Source: Hydractinia symbiolongicarpus (Eukaryota > Cnidaria > Hydrozoa > Anthoathecata > Hydractiniidae). Taken from it: a stretch of 64,000 nt of DNA. The notes beneath the pieces were generated by a model that was not told the origin of the DNA, ran no database searches, and worked only from the letters and a program-made list of their open reading frames with translations. The position numbers and the translations under genes were made by a program. Shown piece by piece: positions 27,384-40,935 of this stretch. The DNA is taken from positions 12,857,501 to 12,921,500 of the forward strand of contig NC_079886.1 of assembly GCF_029227915.1 (NCBI RefSeq), read 5' to 3'. Within the stretch, counting starts at the first letter, position 1. Each line of letters opens with the position of its first letter.

Positions 27384-29732
27384 TAACTGCATGCACAGTC
27401 CTATAAAGGCTGTAACATGGCCTTTTGCAGTCTAATAAAGGCCTCATACGTAATTAACGTGGTTCCATCTGCCTGTGCAGGTTACTATTGCAATTTTCTT
27501 TCCAATCTCATGCGCTACCACGTCCCAAGTCGTTTTCATTAGCGCCGTTGTCTTATAACACTCTTAACTACGGGCACAGTTCTATAAAGGCCGTAATATG
27601 GCCTCTTGCAGTCTAATAAAGATTTCACACGTAAATCACGTGGTTTCACCTTTCTGCGCAGGTTACCATTGGCCTAGTCCTTCCAGTCTCAATGCGCTAC
27701 AACGTCCCTAGTCGTTTTCATTGGCGAAGTTGCCTTAGAGCACTCTTAACTACGTGCACAGTCCAATAAATGTTGTATAGCCTTTTGCAGTCTAATAAAG
27801 GCATCGCACGTAAATCACGTGGTTTCACCTGTTTACGCAGGTTACGATTGGACTATTCCTTCCAGTCTCAATGCGCTACAACGTCCCAAGTCGTTTTCAT
27901 TAGCGCCGCTGCCTTACAACACTCTTAACTACGTGCACAATCCTATAAAGGCTGTAACATGGCCTTTTGCAGTCTAATAAAGGCCTCATACGTAATTAAC
28001 GTGGTTCCATCTGCCTGTGCAGGTTACCATTGCACTGTTTTTCCCAATCTCATGCGCTACCACGTTCCAAGTCGTTTTCATTAGCGCCGTTGCCTTACAA
28101 CACTCTTAACTACGGGCACAGTCCTATAAAGGCCGTAATATGGCCTTTTGTAGTCTAATAAAGGCTTCACACGTAAATCGCGTGGTTTCACCTGCCTGCG
28201 CAGGTTACCATTGGACTAGCCGTTCCAGTCTCAATGCGCTCCAACGTCCCAAATTGTTTTTATTAGCGCCGTTGCCTTACAAGACTCTTAACTACGTGCA
28301 CAGTCCTATAAAGGCTGTAATATGGCCTTTTGCAATCTAGTAAAAGCCTCGCACGTAAATCACGTGGTTTCACCTGCTTGCGCAGGTTACCATTGGACTA
28401 GTCCTTCCAGTCTCAATGCGCTACAACGTCCCAAGTCGTTTTCATTTGCGCCGTTGCCTTAGAACACTCTTAACTACGTGCACAATCATATAAAACTGTA
28501 ATATGGCTTTTTGCAGTCTAATAAAAGCCTCACACGTATATCACGTGGTTCCATCTGCCTGCGCAGGTTACCATTGGACTATTCCTTCCAGTCTCAATGC
28601 ACTACAACGTTCCAAGTAGTTTTCCTCAGCGCTGTGGCCTAAGAACTCTCTTAACTATGTGCACAGTCCTATAAAGGCCGTAATATGGCTTTTTGCAGTC
28701 TAATAAAGGCTTCACACGTAAATCACGTGGTTTCACCTGCCTGCGCAGGTTACCATTGGACTAGCCCTTCCAGTCTCAATGCACTCCAACGTCCCAAGTT
28801 GTTTCCATTAGCGCCATTGCCTTACAACACTCTTAACTACGTGCAGAGTCCTATAAAGGCTGTAATATGGCCTTTTGCAGTCTAATAAAGTTCTCACACG
28901 TAAATCACGTGGTTCATCTGTCTGCGCAGGTTACCATTGGCCTAGTCCTACCAGTCTCAATGCGCTACAACGTCCCTAGTCGTTTTCATTGGCGAATTTA
29001 CCTTACAACACTCTTAACTACGTGCACAGTGCTATAAAGGCTGTAATATGGCCTTTTGCAGTCTAATAAAGGCTTCACACGTAAATCACCTGGTTTCACC
29101 TGCATGCGCAGGTTTCCATTGGACTAGACGCTCCAGTCTCAATGCGGTACAACGTCCCAAGTCGTTTTCCTTAGCGCCGTCGCTTTAGAACACTCTTAAC
29201 TACGTGCATCGTCCTCTAAAGGCTGTAATAGGGCCTTTTGCAGTCTAATAAAGGCCTCATACGTAATTAACGTGGTTCCATCTGCCTGTGCAGGTTACCA
29301 TTGCACTGTTCTTTCCAGTCTCATGCGCTACCACGTCCCAAGTCGTTACTTCATTAGCGCCATTGCCTTACAACACTCTTAACTACGTGCACAGTCCAAT
29401 AAAGGGTGTATAGCCTTTTGCAGTCTAATAAAAGCCTCACACGTAAATCACGTGGTTTTATCTGCCTGTGCAGGTTACCATTGGCCTAGTCCTTCAAGTC
29501 TCAATGCACTACAACGTCCCAAGTCATTTTCCTTAGCGCCGTCGCTTTAGAACACTCTTAACTACGCGAATCTTCCTATAAATATGGCCTTTTGCAATAT
29601 AGTAAAAGCCTCGCACGTAAATCACGTGGTTTCACCTGCCTGCGCAGGTTACCATTGGACTTGTCGTTCCAGTCTCAATGCACTACCACGTCCCAAGTCG
29701 TTTTCATTAGTGCCGTTGTCTTACAACACTCT
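27384..29732 (+). repeat. 13-monomer block, copy 2 of the 2,349 bp tandem duplication
   Basis: This directly follows copy 1. It ends where copy 1 reads AACTGCATGCACAG and copy 2 reads AACTACGGGCACAG, near 29,737. All marker variants of copy 1 are present in the same order. Confidence 0.92.
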
Positions 29733-30320
29733 TAACTACGGGCACAGTCCTATAAAGGCCGTAATATGGCCTTTTGCAGTCTAATAAAGGCTTCACACGT
29801 AAATCACGTGGTTTCACCTTTCTGCGCAGGTTACCATTGGCCTAGCCCTTCCAGTCTCAATGCGCTACAACGTCCCTAGTCGTTTTCATTGGCGAAGTTG
29901 CCTTAGAGCACTCTTAACTACGTGCACAGTCCAATAAAGAGTGTATAGCCTTTTGCAATCTAATAAAGGAATCGCACGCAAATCACGTGGTTCCATCTGC
30001 CTGCGCAGGTTATCATTGCACTAGTCCTTCCAGTCTCAATGCGCTACAACGTCTCAAGTCGTTTTCATTAGCGCGGCTGCCTTACAACACTCTTAACTAC
30101 GTGCACAATCCTATAAAGGCTGTAACATGGCCTTTTGCAGTCTACTAAAGGCCTCATACGTATTTAACGTGGTTCCATCTGCCTGTGCAGATTACCATTG
30201 CAATTTTCTTTCCAATCTCATGCGCTACCACGTCCCAAGTCGTTTTCATTAGCGCCGTTGCCTTACAACACTCTTAACTACGGGCACAGTCCTATAAAGG
30301 CCGTAATATGGCCTTTTGCA
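29415..30320 (+). repeat. Five-monomer block repeated at +2,170 bp
   Basis: CAGTCTAATA at 29,421 and 31,591, and GTGTATAGCC at 29,941 and 32,111, give offset 2,170. The block overlaps the end of the 2,349 bp duplication, so different duplication events are nested. Its partner is about 31,585-32,490. Confidence 0.82.
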
Positions 30321-31984
30321 GTCTAAAAAAGGCCTCACACGAAAATCACGTGCTTCCATCTGCCTGTGCAGGTTACCATTGGCCTAGTCCTTCCAGTCTC
30401 AATGCACTACAACGTCCCAAGTCATTTTCCTTAGCGCCGTCGCTTTAGAACACTCTTAACTACGTGAATCGTCCTATAAAGGCTGTAATATGGCCTTTTG
30501 GAGTCTCATAAAAACCTCGGACGTCAATCACGTGGTTTCACCTGCCTGCGCAGGTTGCTATTGGACTGTTCCTTCCAGTCTCGATGCACTTCAACGTTCC
30601 AAGTGGTTTTCCTTAGCGGCGTGGCCTTAGAACACTCTTAACTACGTGCACAGTCCTGTAACGACCGTAATATACCTTTTTGCAGTCTAATAAAGATTTC
30701 ACACGTAAATCACGTGGTTTCACCTTTCTGCGCAGGTTACCATTGGCCTAGTCCTTCCAGTCTCATTGCACTACCACGTCCCAAGTCGTTTTCAGTAGCG
30801 CCGCTGCCTTACAACACTCTTAACTACGTGCACAGTCCTATAATTGCTGTAATATGAACTTTTGGAGTCTCATAAAAACCTCGGACGTAAATCACGTGGT
30901 TTCACCTGCCTGCGCAGTTTACGATTGGGCTATTCCTTCCAGTCTCAATGCGCTACAACGTCCCAAGTCGTTTTCATTAGCGCCGCTGCCTTACAACACT
31001 CTTAACTACGTGCACAATCCTATAAAGGCTGTAACATGGCCTTTTGCAGTCTAATAAAGGCCTCATACGTAATTAACGTGGTTCCATCTGCCTGTGCAGG
31101 TTACCATTGCACTGTTTTTCCCAATCTCATGCGCTACCACGTTCCAAGTCGTTTTCATTAGCGCCGTTGCCTTACAAGACTCTTAACTACGTGCACAGTC
31201 CTATAAAGGCTGTAATATGGCCTTTTGCAATCTAGTAAAAGCCTCGCACGTAAATCACGTGGTTTCACCTGCTTGCGCAGGTTACCATTGGACTAGTCCT
31301 TCCAGTCTCAATGCGCTACAACGTCCCAAGTCGTTTTCATTTGCGCCGTTGCCTTAGAACACTCTTAACTAAGTGCACAATCATATAAAACTGTAATATG
31401 GCTTTTTGCAGTCTAATAAAAGCCTCACACGTAAATCACGTGGTTCCATCTGCCTGCGCAGGTTACCATTGGACTATTCCTTCCAGTCTCAATGCACTAC
31501 AACGTTCCAAGTAGTTTTCCTCAGCGCTGTGGCCTAAGAACTCTCTTAACTATGTGCACAGTCCTATAAAGGCCGTAATATGGCTTTTTGCAGTCTAATA
31601 AAGGCCTCACACGTAAATCACGTGGTTTTATCTGCCTGTGCAGGTTACCATTGGCCTAGTCCTTCAAGTCTCAATGCACTACAACGTCCCAAGTCATTTT
31701 CCTTAGCGCCGTCGCTTTAGAACACTCTTAACTACGTGAATCTTCCTATAAATATGGCCTTTTGCAATATAGTAAAAGCCTCGCACGTAAATCACGTGGT
31801 TTCACCTGCCTGCGCAGGTTACCATTGGACTTGTCGTTCCAGTGTCAATGCACTACCACGTCCCAAGTCGTTTTCATTAGTGCCGTTGTCTTACAACACT
31901 CTTAACTACGGGCAGAGTCCTATAAAGGCCGTAATATGGCCTTTTGCAGTCTAATAAAGGCTTCACACGTAAATCACGTAGTTT

Positions 31985-32990
31985 CACCTTTCTGCGCAGG
32001 TTACCATTGGCCTAGCCCTTCCAGTCTCAATGCGCTACAACGTCCCTAGTCGTTTTCGTTGGCGAAGTTGCCTTAGAGCACTCTTAACTACGTGCACAGT
32101 CCAATAAAGAGTGTATAGCCTTTTGCAATCTAATAAAGGAATCGCACGTAAATCACGTGGTTCCATCTGCCTGCGCAGGTTATCGTTGCACTAGTCCTTC
32201 CAGTCTCAATGCGCTACAACGTCTCAAGTCGTTTTCATTAGCGCGGCTGCCTTACAACACTCTTAACTACGTGCACAATCCTATAAAGGCTGTAACATGG
32301 CCTTTTGCAGTCTACTAAAGGCCTCATACGTATTTAACGTGGTTCCATCTGCCTGTGCAGGTTACCATTGCAATTTTCTTTCCAATCTCATGCGCTACCA
32401 CGTCCCAAGTCGTTTTCATTAGCGCCGTTGCCTTATAACACTCTTAACTACGGGCACAGTCCTATAAAGGCCGTAATATGGCCTTTTGCATTCTAACAAA
32501 AGCCTCACATGTAAATCTCGTGGTTCCATCTGCCTGCGCAGGTTACCATTGGACTGTTCCTTCTAGTCTCGATGCACTACAACGTTCCAAGTGGTTTTCT
32601 TTAGTGCATGGCCTTAGAACACTCTTAACTACGTGCACAGTCCTATAAGGACCGTAATATACCTTTGTGCAGTCCAATAAAGGCCGCACACGTAAATCAC
32701 GCGGTTTCAGCTGCCTGCACTGGTTACCATTGGACTTGTCGTTCCAATCTCAATGCGCTATCACGTCCCAAGTCGTTTTCATTAGCGCCGCTGCCTTACA
32801 ACACTCTTAACTACGTGCACAGTCCTATAAAGGCTGCAATATGGCCTTTTGTAGTCTAATAAAAACCTCGCACGTCAATCACGCGGTTTCACCTGTCTGC
32901 GCAGGTTACCATTGGACTAGTCCTTCCATTCTCAATGCGCTACAACGTCCCAAGTCGTTTTTATTAGCACCGCTGCCTTACAACACTCTT
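31985..32990 (+). repeat. Block repeated at +1,620 bp (partner 33,605-34,610)
   Basis: GTGTATAGCC at 32,111 and 33,731, and GTGCAGTCC at 32,667 and 34,287, fix the offset at 1,620 bp. The partner follows a chimeric monomer near 33,555-33,620, where a GCAATATTGTAAAAG first half joins a CACCTTTCTGCGC second half. A similar chimera is near 36,268-36,345. The partner's right part lies inside Domain III, so Domain III's unit began from this Domain II sequence. Confidence 0.82.
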
Positions 32991-34096
32991 AACTACGTGC
33001 AGAGTCCTATAAAGGCTGTAATATGGCCTTTTGCAGTCTAATAAAGTTCTCACACGTAAATCACGTGGTTCATCTGTCTGCGCAGGTTACCATTGGCGTA
33101 GTCCTACCAGTCTCAATGCGCTACAACGTCCCTAGTCGTTTTCATTGGCGAATTTGCCGTACAACACTCTTAACTACGTGCACAGTGCTATAAAGGCTGT
33201 AATATGGCCTTTTGCAGTCTAACAAAAGCCTCACATGTAAATCTCGTGGTTCCATCTGCCTGTGCAGGTTACCATTGCAATTTTCTTTCCAATCTCATGC
33301 GCTACCACGTCCCAAGTCGTTTTCATTAGCGCCGTTGCCTTACAACACTCTTAACTACGTGCACAGTCCAATAAAGGGTGTATAGCCTTTTGCAGTCTAA
33401 TAAAGGCCTCACACGTAAATCACGTGGTTTTATCTGCCTGTGCAGGTTACCATTGGCTTAGTCCTTCAAGTCTCAATGCACTACAACGTCCCAAGTCATT
33501 TTCCTTAGCGCCGTCGCTTTAGAACACTCTTAACTACGTGAATCTTCCTATAAATATGGGCTTTTGCAATATTGTAAAAGCATCGCACGTAAATCACGTG
33601 GTTTCACCTTTCTGCGCAGGTTACCATTGGCCTAGCCCTTCCAGTCTCAATGCGCTACAACGTCCCTAGTCGTTTTCATTGGCGAAGTTGCCTTAGAGCA
33701 CTCTTAACTACGTGCACAGTCCAATAAAGAGTGTATAGCCTTTTGCAATCTAATAAAGGAATCGCACGTAAATCACGTGGTTCCATCTGCCTGCGCAGGT
33801 TATCATTGCACTAGTCCTTCCAGTCTCAATGCGCTACAACGTCTCAAGTCGTTTTCATTAGCGCGGCTGCCTTACAACACTCTTAACTACGTGCACAATC
33901 CTATAAAGGCTGTAACATGGCCTTTTGCAGTCTACTAAAGGCCTCATACGTATTTAACGTGGTTCCATCTGCCTGTGCAGGTTACCATTGCAATTTTCTT
34001 TCCAATCTCATGCGCTACCACGTCCCAAGTCGTTTTCATTAGCGCCGTTGCCTTACAACACTCCTAACTACGGGCACAGTCCTATAAAGGCCGTAA

Positions 34097-34460
34097 TATG
34101 GCCTTTTGCAGTCTAACAAAAGCCTCACATGTAAATCTCGTGGTTCCATCTGCCTGCGCAGGTTACCATTGGACTGTTCCTTCTAGTCTCGATGCACTAC
34201 AACGTTCCAAGTGGTTTTCTTTAGCGCATGGCCTTAGAACACTCTAAACTACGTGCACAGTCCTATAAGGACCGTAATATACCTTTGTGCAGTCCAATAA
34301 AGGCCGCACACGTAAATCACGCGGTTTCAGCTGCCTGCACTGGTTACCATTGGACTTGTCGTTCCAATCTCAATGCGCTATCACGTCCCAAGTCGTTTTC
34401 ATTAGCGCCGCTGCCTTACAACACTCTTAACTACGTGCACAGTCCTATAAAGGCTGCAAT
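34097..34460 (+). repeat. R-S monomer pair, representative of 18 copies
   Basis: S is a divergent monomer with CCGCACACG and CAGCTGCCTGCACTGG. R is the monomer before it, with CTCGATG and usually CTTCTAGTC. All 18 S monomers I found are immediately preceded by R. Approximate pair spans: 592-955, 8201-8564, 15630-15993, 18169-18532, 19442-19805, 21982-22345, 23249-23612, 32477-32840, 34097-34460, 35368-35731, 37353-37716, 38627-38990, 40619-40982, 41163-41526, 42434-42797, 44419-44782, 45693-46056, 47685-48048. The R at 19,442 has CCAGTCTCGATGAAC. Most pairs are followed by a monomer with AAAAACCTCGCACGTCAATCACGCGG. Diverged relatives of S lie near 24,750, 48,830, 53,880, 55,700, 57,685 and 62,175. 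Confidence 0.85.
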
Positions 34461-37400
34461 ATGGCCTTTTGTAGTCTAATAAAAACCTCGCACGTCAATC
34501 ACGCGGTTTCACCTGTCTGCGCAGGTTACCATTGGACTAGTCCTTCCATTCTCAATGCGCTAAAACGTCCCAAGTCGTTTTTATTAGCGCCGCTGCCTTA
34601 CAACACTCTTAACTGCGTGCACAGTCCTATAAAGGCTGTAATATGGCCTTTTGCAGTCTAATAAAGGCCTTGCACGTAAATCACGTGGTTTCACCTGCCT
34701 GCGCAGGTTACCATTGGACTATTCCTTCCAGTCTCAATGCACTACAACGTTCCAAGTGGTTTTCCTCAGCGCTGTGGCCTTAGAACTCTATTAACTATGT
34801 GCACAGTCCTATAAAGGCCGTAATATGGCTTTTTGCAGTCTAATAAAGGCTTCACACGTAAATCACGTGTTTTCACCTGCCTGCGCAGGTTACCATTGGA
34901 CTAGCCGTTCCAGTCTCAATGCGCTACAACGTCCCAAGTCGTTTTCATTAGCGCTGTTGCCTTAGAACACTCTTAACAACGTGCACAATCATATAAAGGT
35001 TGTAATATGGCTTTTTGAAGTCTAATATAAGCCTCACACGTAAATCACGTGGTTCCATCTGCCTGCGCAGGTTACCATTGGATTATTCCTGCCACTCTCA
35101 ATGCACTACAACTTTCCAAGAGGTTTTCATTAGGGCCGTTGCCTTACAACACTCTTAACTACGTGCACAGTCCTATAAAGGCTGTAATATGGCCTTTTGC
35201 AGTCTAACAAAAGCCTCAAATGTAAATCTCGTGGTTCCATCTGCCTGTGCAGGTTACCATTGCAATTTTCTTTCCAATCTCATGCGCTACCACGTCCCAA
35301 GTCGTTTTCATTAGCGCCGTTGCCTTACAACACTCTTAACTACGTGCACAGTCCTATAAAGGCCGTAATATGGCCTTTTGCAGTCTAACAAAAGCCTCAC
35401 ATGTAAATCTCGTGGTTCCATCTGCCTGCACAGGTTACCATTGGACTGTTCCTTCTAGTCTCGATGCACTACAACGTTCCAAGTGGTTTTCTTTAGCGCA
35501 TGGCCTTAGAACACTCTAAACTACGTGCACAGTCCTATAAGGACCGTAATATACCTTTGTGCAGTCCAATAAAGGCGCACACGTAAATCACGCGGTTTCA
35601 GCTGCCTGCACTGGTTACCATTGGACTTGTCGTTCCAATCTCAATGCGCTATCACGTCCCAAGTCGTTTTCATTAGCGCCGCTGCCTTACAACAGTCTTA
35701 ACTACGTGCACAGTCCTATAAAGGCTGCAATATGGCCTTTTGTAGTCTAATAAAAACCTCGCACGTAAATCACGCGGTTTCACCTGTCTGCGCAGGTTAC
35801 CATTGGACTAGTCCTTCCATTCTCAATGCGCTACAACGTCCCAAGTCGTTTTTATTAGCGCCGCTGCCTTACAACACTCTTAACTGCGTGCACAGTCCTA
35901 TGAAGGCTGTAATATGGCCTTTTGCAGTCTAATAAAGGCCTTGCACGTAAATCACGTGGTTCCATCTGTCTGCACAGGTTACCATTGGACTACTCCTTCC
36001 AGTCTCATTGCACTACATTGTTCCAAGTGGTTTTCCTCAGCGCTGTGGCCTTAGAACTCTCTTAACTATGTGCACAGTCCTATAAAGGCCGTAATATGGC
36101 TTTTTGCATGCTAATAAAGGACTCACACGTAAATCACGTGGTTCAATCTGCCTGTGCAGATTACCATTGGCCTAGTCCTTCAAGTCTCAATGCACTACAA
36201 CGTCCGAAGTCATTTTCCTTAGCGCCGTCGCTTTAGAACACTCTTAACTACGTGAATCTTCCTATAAATATGGCCTTTTGCAATATAGTAAAAGCCTCGC
36301 ACGTAAATCACGTGGTTTCACCTTTCTGCGCAGGTTACCATTGGCCTAGCCCTTCCAGTCTCAATGCACTACAACGTCCCTAGTCGTTTTCATTGGCAAA
36401 GTTGCCTTAGAGCACTCTTAACTCAGGCACAGTCCAATAAAGAGTGTATAGCCTTTTGCAATCTAATAAAGGCATCGCACGTAAATCACGTGGTTCCATC
36501 TGCCTGCGCAGGTTACCATTGCACTAGTCCTTCCAGTCTCAATGCGGTACAACGTCTCAAGTCGTTTTCATTAGCGCGGCTGCCTTACAACACTCTTAAC
36601 TACGTGCACAATCCTATAAAGGCTGTAACATGGCCTTTTGCAGTGTACTAAAGGCCTCATACGTATTTAACGTGGTTCCATCTGCCTGTGCAGGTTACCA
36701 TTGCAATTTTCTTTCCAATCTCATGCGCTACCACGTCCCAAGTCGTTTTCATTAGCGCCGTTGCCTTACAACACTCTTAACTACGGGCACAGTCCTATAA
36801 AGGCCGTAATATGGCATTTTGCAGTCTAATAAAGGCTTCACACGTAAATCGCGTGGTTTCACCTGCCTGTGCAGGTTACCATTGGACTAGCCGTTCCAGT
36901 CTCAATGCGCTCCAACGTCCCAAATTGTTTTTATTAGCGCCGTTGCCTTACAAGACTCTTAACTACGTGCACAATCCTACAAAGGCTGTAATATGGCCTT
37001 TTGCAGTCTAATAAAGGCCTCACACGTAAATCACGTGGTTTCACCTTTCTGCGCAGGTTACCATTGGCCTAGTCCTTCCAGTCTCAATGCGCTACAACGT
37101 CCCTAGTCGTTTGCATTGGCGAAGTTGCCATAGAGCACTCTTCACTACGTGCACAATCCAATAAAAGGTGTATAGCCTTTTGCAGTCTAATAAAGGCATC
37201 ACACGTAAATCACGTGGTTTCACCTGTCTATGCAGGTTACGATTGGACTAGTCCTTCCAGTCTCAATGTGCTACAACGTCTCAAGTCGTTTTCATTGACG
37301 CTGTGGCCTTAGAACACTATTAACTGCGTGCACAGTCCTATAAAGGCTGTAACATGGCCTTTTGCAGTCTAACAAAAGCCTCACACGTAAATCTCGTGGT

Positions 37401-40081
37401 TCCATCTGCCTGCGCAGGTTACCATTGGACTGTTCCTTCTAGTCTCGATGCACTACAACGTTCCAAGTGGTTTTCTTTAGCGCATGGCCTTAGAACACTT
37501 TTAACTACGTGCACAGTCCTATAAGGACCGTAATATACCTTTGTGCAGTCCAATAAAGGCCGCACACGTAAATCACGCGGTTTCAGCTGCCTGCACTGGT
37601 TACCATTTGACTTGTCGTTCCAGTCTCAATGCGCTATCACGTCCCAAGTCGTTTTCATTAGCGCCGCTGCCTTAAAACACTCTTAACTACGTGCACAGTC
37701 CTATAAAGGCTGCAATATGGCCTTTTGTAGTCTAATAAAAACTTCGCACGTCAATCACGCGGTTTCACCTGTCTGCGCAGGTTACCATTGGACTAGTCCT
37801 TCCTTTTTCAATGCGCTACAACGTCCCAAGTCGTTTTTATTAGCGCCGCTGCCTTACAACACTCTTAACTGCGTGCACAGTCCTATAAAGGCTGTAATAT
37901 GGCCTTTTGCAGTCTAATAAAGGCCTTGCACGTAAATCACGTGGTTTCACCTGCCTGCGCAGGTTACCATTGGACTATTCCTTCCAGTCTCAATGCACTA
38001 CAACTTTCCAAGTGGTTTTCCTCAGCTCTGTGGCCTTAGAACTCTCTTAACTATGTGCACAGTCCTATAAAGGCCGTAATATGGCTTTTTGCAGTCTAAT
38101 AAAGGCTTCACACGTAAATCACGTGTTTTCACCTGCCTGCGCAGGTTACCATTGGACTAGCCGTTCCAGTCTCAATGCGCTACAACGTCCCAAGTCGTTT
38201 TCATTAGCGCTGTTGCCTTAGAACACTCTTAACAACGTGCACAGTCATATAAAGGTTGTAATATGGCTTTTTGCAGTCTAATAAAAGCCTCACACGTAAA
38301 TCACGTGGTTCCATCTGCCTGCGCAGGTTACCATTGGATTATTCCTGCCACTCTCAATGCACTACAACTTTCCAAGAGGTTTTCCTCAGCGCTGTGGCCT
38401 TAGAACTCTCTTAACTATGTGCACAGTCCTATAAAGGCCGTAATATGGCCTTTTGCAGTCTAATAATGGCTTCACACGTAAATCACGTGGTTTCACCTGC
38501 CTGCGCAGGTTACCATTGGACTAGCCGTTCCAGTCGCAATGCGCTCCAACGTCCCAAGTTGTTTTCATTAGCGCCGTTGCCTTACAACACTCTTAACTAC
38601 GTGCACAGTCCTATAAAGGCTGTAATATGGCCTTTTGCAGTCTAACAAAAGCCTCACATGTAAATCTCGTGGTTCCATCTGCCTGCGCAGGTTACCATTG
38701 GACTGTTCCTTCTAGTCTCGATGCACTACAACGTTCCAAGTGGTTTTCCTTAGCGCCATGGCCTTAGAACACTCTTAACTACGTGCACAGTCCTATAAAG
38801 ACCGTAATATACCTTTTTGCAGTCCAATAAAGGCCGCACACGTAAATCACGCGGTTTCAGCTGCCTGCACTGGTTACCATTGGACTTGTCGTTCCAGTCT
38901 CAATGCGCTACCACGTCCCAAGTCGTTTTCATTAGCGCCGCTGCCTTACAACAGTCTTAACTACGTGCACAGTCCTATAAAGGCTGCAATATGGCCTTTT
39001 GCAGTCTAATAAAAACCTCGCACGTCAATCACGCGGTTTCACCTGTCTGCGCAGGTTACCATTGGACTAGTCCTTCCATTCTCAATGCGCTACAACGTCC
39101 CAAGTCGTTTTTATTAGCGCCGCTGCCTTACAACACTCTTAACTGCGTGCACAGTCCTATAAAGCCTGTAATATGGCCTTTTGCAGTCTAATAAAGGCCT
39201 TGCACGTAAATCACGTGGTTCCATCTGCCTGCTCAGGTTACCATTGGACTACTCCTTCCAGTCTCATTGCACTACAACGTTCCAAGTGGTTTTCCTCAGC
39301 GCTGTGGCCTTAGAACTCTCTTAACTATGTGCACAGTCCTATAAAGGCCGTAATATGGCTTTTTGCATGCTAATAAAGGACTCACACGTAAATCACGTGG
39401 TTCATCTGTCTGCGCAGGTTACCATTGGCCTAGTCCTACCAGTCTCAATGCGCTACAACGTCCCTAGTCGTTCTCCTCAGCGCTGTGGCCTTAGAACTCT
39501 GTTAACTATGTGCACAGTCCTATAAAGGCCGTAATATGGCTTTTTGCATTCTAATAATGGCTTCACACGTAAATCACGTGGTTTCACCTGCCTGTGCAGG
39601 TTACCATTGGCCTAGTTCTACCAGTCTCAATGCGCTACAACGTCCCTAGTTGTTTTCATTGGCGAATTTGCCTTACAACACTCTTAACTACGGGCAGAGT
39701 CCTATAAAGGCCGTAATATGGCCTTTTGCAGTCTAATAAAGGCTTCACACGTAAATCACGTGGTTTCACCTTTCTGCGCAGGTTACCATTGGCCTAGCCC
39801 TTCCAGTCTCAATGCGCTACAACGTCCCTATTCGTTTTCATTGGCGAAGTTGCCTTAGAGCACTCTTAACTACGTGCACAGTCCAATAAAGAGTGTATAG
39901 CCTTTTGCAATCTAATAAAGGCATCGCACGTAAATCACGTGGTTCCATCTGCCTGCGCAGGTTACCATTGCACTAGTCCTTCCAGTCTCAATGCGCTACA
40001 ACGTCCCAAGTCGTTTTCATTAGCGCCGCTGCCTTACAACACTCTTAACTACGTGCACAATCCTATAAAGGCTGTAACATG

Positions 40082-40442
40082 GCCTTTTGCAGTCTACTAA
40101 AGGCCTCATACGTATTTAACGTGGTTCCATCTGCCTGTGCAGGTTACCATTGCAATTTTCTCTCCAATCTCATGCGCTACCACGTCCCAAGTCGTTTTCA
40201 TTAGCGCCGTTGCCTTACAACACTCTTAACTACGGGCACAGTCCTATAAAGGCCGTAATATGGCCTTTTGCAGTCTACTAAAGGCCTCATACGTATTTAA
40301 CGTGGTTCCATCTGCCTGTGCAGGTTACCATTGCAATTTTCTCTCCAATCTCATGCGCTACCACGTCCCAAGTCGTTTTCATTAGCGCCGTTGCCTTACA
40401 ACACTCTTAACTACGTGCACAATCCAATAAAAGGTGTATAGC
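40082..40442 (+). repeat. Adjacent duplication of a single monomer
   Basis: AGTCTACTAA occurs at 40,091 and 40,272, 181 bp apart. Both monomers share the otherwise rare TCTCTCCAATC variant and CGTATTTAACG. Neighbouring monomers in this array normally belong to different classes, so this is a recent one-monomer gain. It is also present in the second 7,066 bp unit (near 47,157 and 47,338), so it predates that duplication. Confidence 0.8.
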
Positions 40443-40935
40443 CTTTTGCAGTCTAATAAAGGCATCGCACGTAAATCACGTGGTTTCACCTGTTTATGCA
40501 GGTTACGATTAGACTAGTCCTTCCAGTCTCAATGTGCTACAACGTCTCAAGTCGTTTTCATTGACGCTGTGGCCTTAGAACACTATTAACTGCGTGCACA
40601 GTCCTATAAAGGCTGTAACATGGCCTTTTGCAGTCTAACAAAAGCCTCACACGTAAATCTCGTGGTTCCATCTGCCTGCGCAGGTTACCATTGGACTGTT
40701 CCTTCTAGTCTCGATGCACTACAACGTTCCAAGTGGTTTTCTTTAGCGCATGGCCTTAGAACACTCTTAACTACGTGCACAGTCCTATAAGGACCGTAAT
40801 ATACCTTTGTGCAGTCCAATAAAGGCCGCACACGTAAATCACGCGGTTTCAGCTGCCTGCACTGGTTACCATTGGACTTGTCGTTCCAGTCTCAATGCGC
40901 TATCACGTCCCAAGTCGTTTTCATTAGCGCCGCTG

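Larger units (their letters stand above)
24160..33870 (+). repeat. Domain II: monomer mix with 2,349, 2,170 and 1,620 bp repeats
   Basis: This domain opens with a monomer carrying an A6 run and CACACGAAAATCACGTGC (near 24,175, again near 30,325). Other marker classes are TCTCATAAAAACCTCGGACG (24,535; 30,505; 48,608), GTCGTTACTTCATTAGC with an extra two bases (26,996; 29,345; 50,891), and CCTATAAATATGG, which lacks about 9 bp (27,226; 29,576; 31,747). The R-S pair is absent until about 32,477. Confidence 0.75.
33870..40935 (+). repeat. 39-monomer higher-order unit, copy 1 (7,066 bp)
   Basis: Many markers recur at exactly +7,066, for example GTGCAGTCC 34,287 and 41,353, AACTCAGGCACAG near 36,421 and 43,487, and GTGTTTTCACC near 34,868 and 41,934. 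Reading both copies by eye I found four differences: TTTGAAGTC versus TTTGCAGTC near 35,027, CAGTCTC versus CAGTGTC near 34,732, GGCATCACACG versus GGCATCGCACG near 37,199, and CAGCGCTG versus CAGCACTG near 38,380. The unit holds internal older repeats, such as 34,660-35,100 matching 37,920-38,360 at offset 3,256. The left break is near 33,868, where GCGCGGCTG and GTCTCAAG no longer match the partner. Confidence 0.95.

Noticed and set aside
36364-36651. 95-codon plus-strand frame, repeated at 43,430-43,717
   Set aside because: It is longer only because a small deletion (AACTCAGGCACAG) restores frame across two monomers. The second copy is simply the 7,066 bp duplication.
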